DNA from: an uncultured Faecalibacterium sp.
Lineage (GTDB): Bacteria > Bacillota > Clostridia > Oscillospirales > Ruminococcaceae
Assembly (NCBI GenBank): GCA_937917475.1
Contig: CALDNF010000134.1
Coordinates: forward strand, 1 to 14,527
Length of the DNA: 14,527 bases
Direction of reading: 5' to 3'
In this document: positions 9,171 to 14,493 of the stretch, piece by piece
How positions within the stretch are numbered: position 1 is the stretch's first letter
Layout: each line of letters starts with the position of its first letter
The notes under the pieces: generated by a model
What the model was told of the DNA's origin: nothing
The model's database searches: none
Seen by the model: only the letters and a program-made list of their open reading frames with translations
Translations under genes and position numbers: made by a program

Positions 9171-9290
9171 GTCAACCTCTCAGTCTCGCTTTGCTCGACA
9201 GCTCCCCTAGTAGGGGAGCCCTTGGCAGACACGTGAAGTTTGCTGAAACTGACTGAGGCTTTGCGAAATTTCAAAATAGAGGGCCCTGCG
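9171..9290 (+). repeat. Intergenic repeat unit R1 (long-stem variant)
   Basis: It starts GTCAACCTCTCAG; then comes hairpin 1 with the weak arms GTC..GAC (GTCTCGC-TTT-GCTCGAC), hairpin 2 GCTCCCCT-AGT-AGGGGAGC, and CCCTTGGCAGACACGTG. In place of the usual GAGAGG it has hairpin GTTT-GCTG-AAAC (9238-9249) and then GACTGAG (9251-9257), which can pair perfectly with CTCAGTC (9179-9185). The outer stem is therefore preserved with different bases. The unit ends GAAATTTCAAAATAG (motif at 9270) and GGGCCCTGCG. Confidence 0.85.
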
Positions 9291-9408
9291 GTCAACCTCT
9301 CAGTCGCCTGCGGCGACAGCTCCCCTAGTAGGGGAGCCCTTGGCAGACACGTGAAGTTTGCTGAAACTGACTGAGGCTTTGCGAAATTTCAAAATGGTGG
9401 GCCCTGTG
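9291..9408 (+). repeat. Intergenic repeat unit R2 (long-stem variant)
   Basis: It is nearly identical to the unit before it, except that hairpin 1 is the stronger GTCGC-CTGCG-GCGAC and the closing motif is TTCAAAATGG (9388-9397). The GACTGAG 3' arm is kept. R1 and R2 are tandem, 120 and 118 bp, and look like a recent duplication in which the hairpin 1 arms differ. Confidence 0.85.
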
Positions 9409-9541
9409 GTCAACCTCTCAGTCGCCTGCGGCGACAGCTCCCCTACTGAGGGGAGCCCTTGGCAGAGAGGTTAAGTCTGAGCGCAAAAATTCAACTGCCC
9501 ACGAAGTGGGATGGAGTGGCGAGAGGTTAAATTCAAAATGG
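9409..9541 (+). repeat. Intergenic repeat unit R3, carrying the hub gene's RBS and start
   Basis: It contains AACCTCTC (9412-9419), hairpin 1 GTCGC/GCGAC, hairpin 2 GCTCCCCT-ACTG-AGGGGAGC, GAGAGGTT (9465-9472), then AAGTCTGAGCGCAAAAATTCAA, the hairpin CCCAC-GAA-GTGGG, a second GAGAGGTT (9521-9528) and TTCAAAATGG (9532-9541). The second GAGAGG serves as ribosome site and the motif's ATG is the start codon of the hub gene. The region 9167-9537 contains these three repeat units and nothing else that I recognise. Confidence 0.88.
9521..9540 (+). promoter_or_regulatory. Repeat-borne ribosome site and start codon of the hub gene
   Basis: GAGAGG (9521-9526) stands 11 bases before the ATG at 9538, which is part of TTCAAAATGG. 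Both elements belong to the repeat consensus. AACCTCTC at 9412-9419 is exactly complementary to GAGAGGTT both here and at 9465-9472, so the ribosome site could be hidden or freed depending on which copy pairs. This is inference from complementarity. Confidence 0.55.
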
Positions 9542-10881
9542 GATATAAAGTATATGCGGGAAAGACGGCATACCTGCTTGCATCGGACTTTGATATCGTG
9601 CCGAGTTTTGAAAACGGCAAGTTTACGACGCAGGGGTTCTACTGGACCGAAAAAGAGCTGATCTACGACTCGAACGGCGACAGTGTGACCGGGGAAGAGC
9701 CGGGAAAGATTCTGATCGACCCGACGCTGAGCCGGAAAAAGAACGAGTACGGAAGCTTTGAGTGCACCATTCCGGAGGCCGTGGAGACCATGGACGGCGG
9801 GGTGATCCGGAATCCGCTGTACGGAAAGGCGGAACCGTATCAGACCACCATCATGGTGGAAGAGGACGGCAAACCCATCTGGGCGGGATACGTCCGGGAA
9901 GTGGAGCGGGACTTTGACCGGAACGAGAAAATTTACGCTGAAGGGGCTCTGGGACAGCTGGGATGGTGGAGCACCGGTTTTGACGAGACCGAGTACAAGG
10001 GCCTGATGAGCGGAAGCGAAAGTTTGCTGTATGACCTGATCCACAACCAGACCGGACGGTTTGAAAGCCCCTTTGGGCAGTTTGCGCTTGGGATGGTGAC
10101 CATACCGGAACCGGGCTACGTGAAGACGGATCAGGGCTTTGTGGCGGGAACCCTGTGGGATTACCTGAACAGCCGGTTTCTGGACGAGTACGACGGATAT
10201 CTGCGGATGCGGATCGTGAAATCGGACGACACCTATTCCGACAAGCTGACCGCCGACCCCTACATTTACGCCATCGTAGTGGACTATCTGGTGGACATCC
10301 CGGAGGAGACGAAGCAGAAGATCGAATACGGCGTGAACCTGCTGGACCTGACCTATCTGCGGCAGATCACCTCCAACATGGTGGGAGCGGTGACGGCATG
10401 GTGGACCAAAACCGTGAAAAAGGGATGGTGGATCTTCAAGACCGCCACCAGCGAACGGAACAGCTACACCGTGACATCGGACCGCTGGCCGAAGGGCGTG
10501 CCGCTGGTGGAAAAGGCCATCACCCTGAGCGGGGACAACATCACCGAAGCCGAAGCGAAGAAAAAGGCCGAAGAAGAGCTGGCCAACTATGACCACGAGA
10601 TCGAGCCGGAGCTGACGGTGAAAGCCTTTGATCAGGTGGATGCAGGAGTGGCGACGGACCGGATCGGATTCTTGAAAAAGACCCACATCCTCTCGAAGCC
10701 CCACGGCATCGACCTTCATCTGGTATGCACGGAGGAAAGCCTGCCGCTGGCGGAACCGGACAACAAGACCTTTACTTACGGTCTGCCGCCCAAAAAACTG
10801 ACGGACACCAGCAAGATGGCCATGGTAAACACCCTTGTGAACGAGCATAGGGTGGACGGCATTGTGGATTGTTTGAAGTAA
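9538..10881 (+). CDS. Tail-tip hub / Tal-like baseplate protein
   Basis: This 447-aa protein fits the tail-associated hub family (Tal, prophage tail endopeptidase or ReqiPepy6 gp37-like), which closes the tail tube below Dit and holds the fibres. Seen: an early domain with IDPTLSRKKNEYGSFECTIPEA, NPLYGKAEPYQTTIMVEEDGKPIWAGYVREVERDF, a layout common in hub domain 1; a middle domain after LGWWSTGF; two strongly aromatic stretches (AWWTKTVKKGWWIF); AKKKAEEELANYD, a helix usual before the final beta domain; and a closing LTVKAFDQVDAGVATDRIGF section. No peptidase or lysozyme domain follows, so it looks structural only. The start at 9538 lies inside the repeat; the in-frame ATG at 9511 would add repeat-derived residues and lacks a ribosome site. 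Gene order (tape measure, Dit, hub, fibre) supports the call. Confidence 0.72.
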   Translation: MGYKVYAGKTAYLLASDFDIVPSFENGKFTTQGFYWTEKELIYDSNGDSVTGEEPGKILIDPTLSRKKNEYGSFECTIPEAVETMDGGVIRNPLYGKAEPYQTTIMVEEDGKPIWAGYVREVERDFDRNEKIYAEGALGQLGWWSTGFDETEYKGLMSGSESLLYDLIHNQTGRFESPFGQFALGMVTIPEPGYVKTDQGFVAGTLWDYLNSRFLDEYDGYLRMRIVKSDDTYSDKLTADPYIYAIVVDYLVDIPEETKQKIEYGVNLLDLTYLRQITSNMVGAVTAWWTKTVKKGWWIFKTATSERNSYTVTSDRWPKGVPLVEKAITLSGDNITEAEAKKKAEEELANYDHEIEPELTVKAFDQVDAGVATDRIGFLKKTHILSKPHGIDLHLVCTEESLPLAEPDNKTFTYGLPPKKLTDTSKMAMVNTLVNEHRVDGIVDCLK

Positions 10882-10887
10882 GCTGTG

Positions 10888-11006
10888 GTCAACCTCTCAG
10901 TCTCGCTTTGCTCGACAGCTCCCCTAGTAGGGGAGCCCTTGGCAGAGAGGGCCACGGATGCTGGACGAGGAAGGCTTAAAGAAATTTCAAAATGGATGGC
11001 CCTGCG
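10888..11006 (+). repeat. Intergenic repeat unit R4
   Basis: It begins 6 bases after the hub stop. It has GTCAACCTCTCAG, hairpin 1 with the GTCTCGC/GCTCGAC arms, hairpin 2 with loop AGT, and GGCAGAGAGG closing the outer stem. After that the unit diverges from the others (GCCACGGATGCTGGACGAGG...) and lacks the CCCAC-GAA-GTGGG hairpin, before ending GAAATTTCAAAATGG (motif 10986-10995). Units thus have a constant head and an exchangeable tail. Confidence 0.83.
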
Positions 11007-11149
11007 GTCAACCTCTCAGGCCGCTTTGCGGCCAGCTCCCCTAGTAGGGGAGCCCTTGGCAGAGAGGGCAAGTCTGAGCGTAAAAATTCAACTGCCCACG
11101 AAGTGGGATGGAACGGTGAGAGGTTAAATTCAAAATGGAGGGCCCTGTG
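11007..11149 (+). repeat. Intergenic repeat unit R5
   Basis: It has the full layout: GTCAACCTCTCAG, perfect hairpin 1 GGCCGC-TTT-GCGGCC, hairpin 2 with loop AGT, GGCAGAGAGG, the AAGTCTGAGCGT spacer, AAAAATTCAA, hairpin CCCAC-GAA-GTGGG, GTGAGAGGTT and TTCAAAATGG (11129-11138). It is nearly identical to R7. Confidence 0.87.
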
Positions 11150-11329
11150 GTCAACCTCTCAGTCTCGCTTTGCTCGACAGCTCCCCTACTGAGGGGAGCC
11201 CTTGGCAGAGAGGGGAAGTCTGAGCACAAAAATTCAACTACTTGGCTCCCCTGATAGGGGAGCTCCGTGACACGCCCACGAAGTGGGATGGAGCGGTGAG
11301 AGGTTAAATTCAAAATGGAGGGCCCTGTG
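11150..11329 (+). repeat. Intergenic repeat unit R6 (extended, 180 bp)
   Basis: This is the longest unit. In addition to the usual two hairpins (GTCTCGC/GCTCGAC arms; GCTCCCCT-ACTG-AGGGGAGC) it carries a second copy of hairpin 2, GCTCCCCT-GAT-AGGGGAGC (11245-11263), followed by TCCGTGACACG before the CCCAC-GAA-GTGGG hairpin. The start of the window shows the same extended form. It ends with TTCAAAATGG at 11309-11318. Confidence 0.87.
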
Positions 11330-11472
11330 GTCAACCTCTCAGGCCGCTTTGCGGCCAGCTCCCCTAGTAGGGGAGCCCTTGGCAGAGAGGGCAAGTCTGA
11401 GCGTAAAAATTCAACTGCCCACGAAGTGGGATGGAGCGGTGAGAGGTTAAATTCAAAATGGCGGGCCCTGCG
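11330..11472 (+). repeat. Intergenic repeat unit R7
   Basis: It is nearly identical to R5, with the GGCCGC/GCGGCC hairpin 1, loop AGT in hairpin 2, the CCCAC-GAA-GTGGG hairpin, GTGAGAGGTT and TTCAAAATGG (11452-11461). The fibre gene's own ribosome site lies beyond it. The region 10882-11503 (622 bases) consists of R4-R7 plus a short leader; I see no gene in it, although one frame is open from 11315 into the fibre gene. Confidence 0.87.
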
Positions 11473-11503
11473 ACAGAGGGAAGAAAGCAAAGGAGGAGCA
11501 AAA

Positions 11504-12574
11504 ATGGGGAAAAACGGCAACAGTTTTCAGATCGAGCAGGTGAAGCTCCTTCTGAACGCTGTGAAGGATGCTATTGGAAACAAAAAATGCAAGTGGGAAG
11601 AGATTCTGGAAAAACCGGAGACCTATCCGCCGAGTGCGCATGACCACAACGACCTCTACTATCGGAAAGAGGAATCGGACGAGAAATATCAGCCGAAGGG
11701 AAACTACATCGACGCCGACGGAGAATACACGGTGGTGTGGGACAAGATCGACGGAAAACCGGAGACCTTCCCACCCAGTGCGCACACCCATGATTATCTG
11801 CCGCTGACCGGCGGGACGATGACAGGGCCCATCACCATCAAGCGAGACGGCGCAACTGACAATATCGTCATTCAGTCCGCCTCCGGAGATGCGCAGATGA
11901 AATTTATCCGTACCGATACCGGGGCAGATATTCATGTCGGCGTTGGTAGTGGCGGAGATAATGCGGGCATCTGGGACGGCAAAAACAACAAGTGGATCGT
12001 ATACAGTCAGGCCAGTACCGGCAATGTTTATGTGAACGGTATACAAATTCAAAATGCGTCCGGAAAAATGGTACGTAGCCTGTCGAACGTTGGAGCATCC
12101 GGATGGAAAAATCAAGCTACTGACGACAATTATGTTCCAACATTGGCATTTATGGCCTTTTGGAATGGTGCGTATAGTGGCACTGCTTCCAATTTACAGT
12201 ATTGTGACCGTGGACGGTTTGGCACAATCGTGACCAAGGGAAGTGGAGACTACGCTGCCGCAAACCACTCCCACTCCGCAGCCAACACCGGTGCTTTCTC
12301 CGGCGTTGCCGCCAGCGGCAACGGCTATGTGCGGTTTACCGACGGAACGCAGATTTGCTGGGGTGGTGTGACTGTAAATAGTAATGACTCCACCGATACA
12401 ACTATTACATTTCCGCAGCCGTTTGTGTATGTAAACGGTACACCTTATGGCCTTGTTATTCATAGAATGGGCAAATATCCTTGCTATATTACTGGGCAAA
12501 GCATGACTTACGTTAAAGTTAACACAAACAGGCTGGGTACAGTTTTTTACAGTTGCGTTGGCAGATGGAAGTAA
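11504..12574 (+). CDS. Tail fibre / receptor-binding protein
   Basis: This 356-aa protein is probably a trimeric fibre hung from the hub. The ATG at 11504 has AGGAGG (11491-11496) 7 bases upstream; longer in-frame readings enter the repeat and are rejected. Seen: two related blocks, W-x-x-I-x-x-KPET-(Y/F)-PPSAH-x-H at residues 31-48 and 79-96, whose HxH sites are like the metal-binding turns of fibres; LPLTGGTMTGPI at 99-110, a common fibre repeat; a beta-rich shaft at 110-190; HSHS at 255-258; and a C-terminal tip from about 275 (RFTDGTQICWG ... ITFPQPFVYV) like the gp53-type tip domain. By eye the DNA is more AT-rich after about 12050, where a TTCAAAATG motif sits, suggesting the tip was exchanged. 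The next gene has a tip of the same general type. Confidence 0.8.
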   Translation: MGKNGNSFQIEQVKLLLNAVKDAIGNKKCKWEEILEKPETYPPSAHDHNDLYYRKEESDEKYQPKGNYIDADGEYTVVWDKIDGKPETFPPSAHTHDYLPLTGGTMTGPITIKRDGATDNIVIQSASGDAQMKFIRTDTGADIHVGVGSGGDNAGIWDGKNNKWIVYSQASTGNVYVNGIQIQNASGKMVRSLSNVGASGWKNQATDDNYVPTLAFMAFWNGAYSGTASNLQYCDRGRFGTIVTKGSGDYAAANHSHSAANTGAFSGVAASGNGYVRFTDGTQICWGGVTVNSNDSTDTTITFPQPFVYVNGTPYGLVIHRMGKYPCYITGQSMTYVKVNTNRLGTVFYSCVGRWK

Positions 12575-12585
12575 GGCTTTTGGCG

Positions 12586-12675
12586 GTCAACCTCTCAGGC
12601 CGCTTTGCGGCCAGCTCCCCTAGTAGGGGAGCCCTTGGCAGAGAGGGAAAGTCTGAGCGCAAAAATTCAAAATAG
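12586..12675 (+). repeat. Shortened intergenic repeat unit R8
   Basis: It has the full head (GGCCGC/GCGGCC hairpin 1, hairpin 2 with loop AGT, GGCAGAGAGG, AAGTCTGAGCGC) but goes straight from AAAAATTCAA to AATAG. Compared with R3, the 42 bases between two AATTCAA copies (9488 and 9530) are missing, which fits deletion between short direct repeats. The motif reads TTCAAAATAG (12666-12675) and the fibre gene's own ribosome site follows directly. Confidence 0.87.
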
Positions 12676-12690
12676 AAGGAGGTGAGGCCT

Positions 12691-13260
12691 ATGGCAAAAG
12701 GACCATTCTGCGTGGGCGGGGCAAGCGACACCGCCATTACCTTTGCCACCGACACGACCTTGACCAAAAGCAACGTGGCGGCAGACGCAAAAGTGACCGG
12801 CGACAAACTAAACAAGACCGTTGTGGATATCATGCAGGGCATCACTCCGGGGTCGCTTATGTTCAAAATGGGGGACGGTGGCATAAAATCTGTTACTCCA
12901 GCTCTCAGGGACGACGTTGCAACGTGGGGGCCACAATATTCAAACCCAAGCAATGCTGGTTATGTCATGCACTCTATCACTCTGAATAACTTACAGTTTG
13001 TGTGGGGGGACTTTGGTCTGACAGGCAACGGCCAAATCAGCGGTGAGACCATCTCGACAAAAACGATCAGCTGGCCGGTGGCGTTTGCGGACACAAATTA
13101 CGGCGTAGCGTTTGCGCCATGCCGTCCTATGAATATCAACATAGGCATTAACAATATGCCGATTCCGGATATCGATGCAAAAACGACAACGGGGGTTACG
13201 ATCTACGTAGAAGGACAGATGTACGACCACGTTTATTTTATGGCCTTTGGATTTATCTGA
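12691..13260 (+). CDS. Second fibre-like protein with tip domain
   Basis: This 189-aa protein starts at 12691 behind a strong site, AAGGAGGTGAG (12677-12687), that begins right after repeat R8. Residues 1-60 (FCVGGASDTAITFATDTTL..VTGDKLNKTVVD) look like a fibre attachment or N-terminal segment. Residues 100-189 (LQFVWGDFG ... TISWPVAFADTNYGVAF ... YFMAFGFI) resemble the gp53-like C-terminal tip of tail fibres, which is usually involved in receptor binding. By eye, the DNA before TTCAAAATGG at 12862 is GC-rich and the DNA after it has more A/T and different codons, as if a new tip had been joined there. There is no collagen-like or long shaft section, so it may be an accessory fibre, an alternative tip, or a decoration protein. 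Family assignment is by pattern. Confidence 0.6.
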   Translation: MAKGPFCVGGASDTAITFATDTTLTKSNVAADAKVTGDKLNKTVVDIMQGITPGSLMFKMGDGGIKSVTPALRDDVATWGPQYSNPSNAGYVMHSITLNNLQFVWGDFGLTGNGQISGETISTKTISWPVAFADTNYGVAFAPCRPMNINIGINNMPIPDIDAKTTTGVTIYVEGQMYDHVYFMAFGFI

Positions 13261-13275
13261 ACAGGGAGGTGAAAT

Positions 13276-13285
13276 TTCAAAATGG
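13276..13285 (+). promoter_or_regulatory. TTCAAAATGG motif forming the start of the 95-aa gene
   Basis: The motif follows GGGAGGTGAAA and contains the ATG at 13282. There is no repeat unit here, only the 15-base border GAAATTTCAAAATGG, which is the same border seen in R2 and R4. Spacing from AGG to ATG is about 12 bases, long as in the hub gene. Confidence 0.55.
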
Positions 13286-13569
13286 ACGAGAAAAATATCC
13301 AGCCCGGGTACAGCATTGCAAAACCGGTGAAGACACAGGAGCAGTGCAACGCATACTCGGACATGGCGCAGGCCGTGAATGAGCACAACTTTGCCTGCAA
13401 GGTGGGCGACATGATGTGGAGCATCGAGGACCTTGCTGACCGGTACGAAGTGCAGGAGAGCGGTGTGGTGCCCGAGCCGACCCCGGCTGAGCCGACTCCG
13501 CAGGAAGACACAGAAGCTCTGCTGGTGGATCAGGAATACCGGATCACCCTGCTGGAGCTTGGTGTATAA
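13282..13569 (+). CDS. Small phage protein of unknown function
   Basis: I do not recognise a defined family for this 95-aa acidic, soluble protein. The start codon is inside TTCAAAATGG, behind GGGAGGTG. The N-terminal half (MDEKNIQPGYSIAKPVKTQEQCNAYSDMAQAVNEHNF) is helical in character; a segment with VGDMMWSIEDLADRYEV follows; then a Pro/Glu/Thr-rich linker (VPEPTPAEPTPQEDTEA, about residues 62-78) leads to LLVDQEYRITLLELGV. The last phrase is familiar from small proteins encoded between fibres and lysis genes of Clostridia phages. Its position between the fibre genes and an XkdX-like gene suggests a tail-tip accessory or fibre-assembly role, which is inference only. Confidence 0.75.
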   Translation: MDEKNIQPGYSIAKPVKTQEQCNAYSDMAQAVNEHNFACKVGDMMWSIEDLADRYEVQESGVVPEPTPAEPTPQEDTEALLVDQEYRITLLELGV

Positions 13570-13580
13570 CACACAGAAAT

Positions 13581-13590
13581 TTCAAAATGG
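13581..13590 (+). promoter_or_regulatory. TTCAAAATGG motif in the leader of the XkdX-like gene
   Basis: Here the motif again appears as GAAATTTCAAAATGG, but its ATG (13586) opens only a five-codon frame whose stop overlaps the real start as ATGA at 13601. The last GG of the motif is part of the ribosome site GGAGGG (13589-13594). Confidence 0.5.
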
Positions 13591-13600
13591 AGGGACGAGT

Positions 13601-13762
13601 ATGATCTATCGGGTTTGCAAACGGATGATCGAGCGGGGTGCTGTGGACGGCATGGATGAGAAACTGGACGTCTTTTACGCCGCAGGCAAGCTGACCACCG
13701 ACGAGTATCAGGAGCTGTGCGCTCTGCTGACCGAGAAAAAGGAGCAGAGCGATGGCAAGTGA
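13601..13762 (+). CDS. XkdX-like small phage protein
   Basis: This 53-aa protein starts at 13601, six bases after GGAGGG. Its pattern (CKRMIERGAVDGMDEKLDVFYAAGKLTTDEYQELCALL) is that of the short XkdX-type proteins found downstream of tail fibres in Bacillota phages and prophages: a helix ending in an acidic turn, a 'VFYAAGKLT' turn, and a second helix with the DEYQEL signature. Their function is not established. The last 11 bases overlap the following peptidase gene, so the two are likely translationally coupled. The call rests on the short pattern and the position. Confidence 0.65.
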   Translation: MIYRVCKRMIERGAVDGMDEKLDVFYAAGKLTTDEYQELCALLTEKKEQSDGK

Positions 13763-14165
13763 GATGTACTCGCTGAAAACGGACGGGGACAAGCCGCTGA
13801 GTGAGAATTTCAAGGTGAAAGAGTTTGCCTGCAAGGACGGTGCCAACACGGTGCTGGTGGACAGCGAACTGGTGGAAGTGCTACAAAAGGTGCGGGACCA
13901 CTTCAACCGGCCTGTGACGATCACCAGCGGATACCGGACCATCGGGCACAACAAGCGGGTAGGGGGCAGCCCCAACAGCCAGCATCTTCTTGGCACGGCG
14001 GCAGACATTCAGGTGAAGGACACGCCTCCGGAGTTCGTGGCCGAGTACGCTGAGACTCTGCTTTCTGGCAGGGGAGGCATTGGGCTATACAGGAAAAAGC
14101 AGGGCCGGGCCAAGGGCTGGGTGCACATTGACGTGCGGCAGAAGAAGGCACGCTGGCAGCTGTGA
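13752..14165 (+). CDS. M15-family peptidase, probable endolysin
   Basis: This 137-aa single-domain protein has the zinc-peptidase signature of the M15_3-type family, which cleaves peptide links in peptidoglycan. Seen: FACKDGANTVLVD near the N-terminus; TSGYR at 58-62; SQHLLGTAADI at 77-86, giving zinc ligands His78 and Asp85; and WVHIDV at 123-128, giving the third ligand His125. All three ligands are present, so it should be active. There is no signal peptide or wall-binding domain, and it would need a holin to cross the membrane. The ATG at 13752 has GGAG about 8 bases upstream; ATG at 13764 is a less likely second choice. It overlaps the preceding gene by 11 bases. It could instead be a virion-associated lysin, but its place beside a holin-like gene favours a lysis role. 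Confidence 0.85.
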   Translation: MASEMYSLKTDGDKPLSENFKVKEFACKDGANTVLVDSELVEVLQKVRDHFNRPVTITSGYRTIGHNKRVGGSPNSQHLLGTAADIQVKDTPPEFVAEYAETLLSGRGGIGLYRKKQGRAKGWVHIDVRQKKARWQL

Positions 14166-14178
14166 GGAGGCGAGACCC

Positions 14179-14487
14179 ATCGAGACGTTTCTGGTGGAAC
14201 ATCTGAATGAGATCGTCTCCATTCTGGTGGCGGGAGTTATGGGGTGGATGGGAAAAACGCTCTGGGCGACCATTCAGGAGCAGAAAGCTCTGCGAAAGGG
14301 CGTGAAAGCCATCCTGCATGACCGGCTGTATCAATCGGCACGGTACTACATCAAGCAGGGGCATGTGGACATGGAGGGGCTGACGAACATCGGCCTTGTC
14401 TATGAGGCATACCACGAGCTGAAGGGCAACGGCACCGGGACCGACCTGTACAAACGGATCAAGGAACTGCCGCTGCGGGAAGAGTGA
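14179..14487 (+). CDS. Holin-like small membrane protein, apparent ATC start
   Basis: This 102-aa protein has one clear membrane segment near its N-terminus (EIVSILVAGVMGWMGKTLWATI), then a soluble helical part (ALRKGVKAILHDRLYQSARYYIKQGHVDMEGLTNIGLVYEAYHELKGNGTGTDLYKRIKELPL). The GVKAILHDRLYQ...YHELKGNGTGT pattern is one I know from small holin-like proteins of Clostridia phages. It probably forms membrane holes that release the adjacent peptidase. The start is odd: AGGAGG (14165-14170) stands 8 bases before ATC at 14179, where relatives would be expected to have ATG; the next candidate, GTG at 14194, is too far from the site, and ATG at 14080 lies inside the peptidase gene. It may use a near-cognate start, or carry a recent ATG-to-ATC change that weakens it. 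Order here is peptidase then holin, the reverse of the common one. Confidence 0.65.
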   Translation: METFLVEHLNEIVSILVAGVMGWMGKTLWATIQEQKALRKGVKAILHDRLYQSARYYIKQGHVDMEGLTNIGLVYEAYHELKGNGTGTDLYKRIKELPLREE

Positions 14488-14493
14488 GCTGCG

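Noticed and set aside
9171..9541. CRISPR array
   Set aside because: The repeated parts are long and hairpin-rich, the spacing is uneven, and there are no unique spacers of constant length.
9418..10848. Open frame on the - strand (476 aa) opposite the hub gene
   Set aside because: It runs through repeats and mirrors the hub gene; the hub has the expected gene order, family pattern and codon use.
10918..10941. Rho-independent terminator at hairpin 2 of the repeats
   Set aside because: The GC-rich hairpin is followed by CCTTGGCAG and not by a T-run, so it lacks the usual terminator tail; genes downstream seem to need read-through.
10888..10950. tRNA or tRNA-like gene, from the branched fold
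   Set aside because: There is no anticodon arm of proper size, no T-loop consensus and no CCA end; the branches are two plain hairpins in an outer stem.
10885..11520. Small open frames in both directions across the repeat block
   Set aside because: They consist of translated repeat units; the same peptide phrases recur from copy to copy, and no frame has independent support.
11504..13260. Diversity-generating retroelement acting on the fibre tips
   Set aside because: No reverse transcriptase, template repeat or adenine-specific variable repeat pair is visible in the window.
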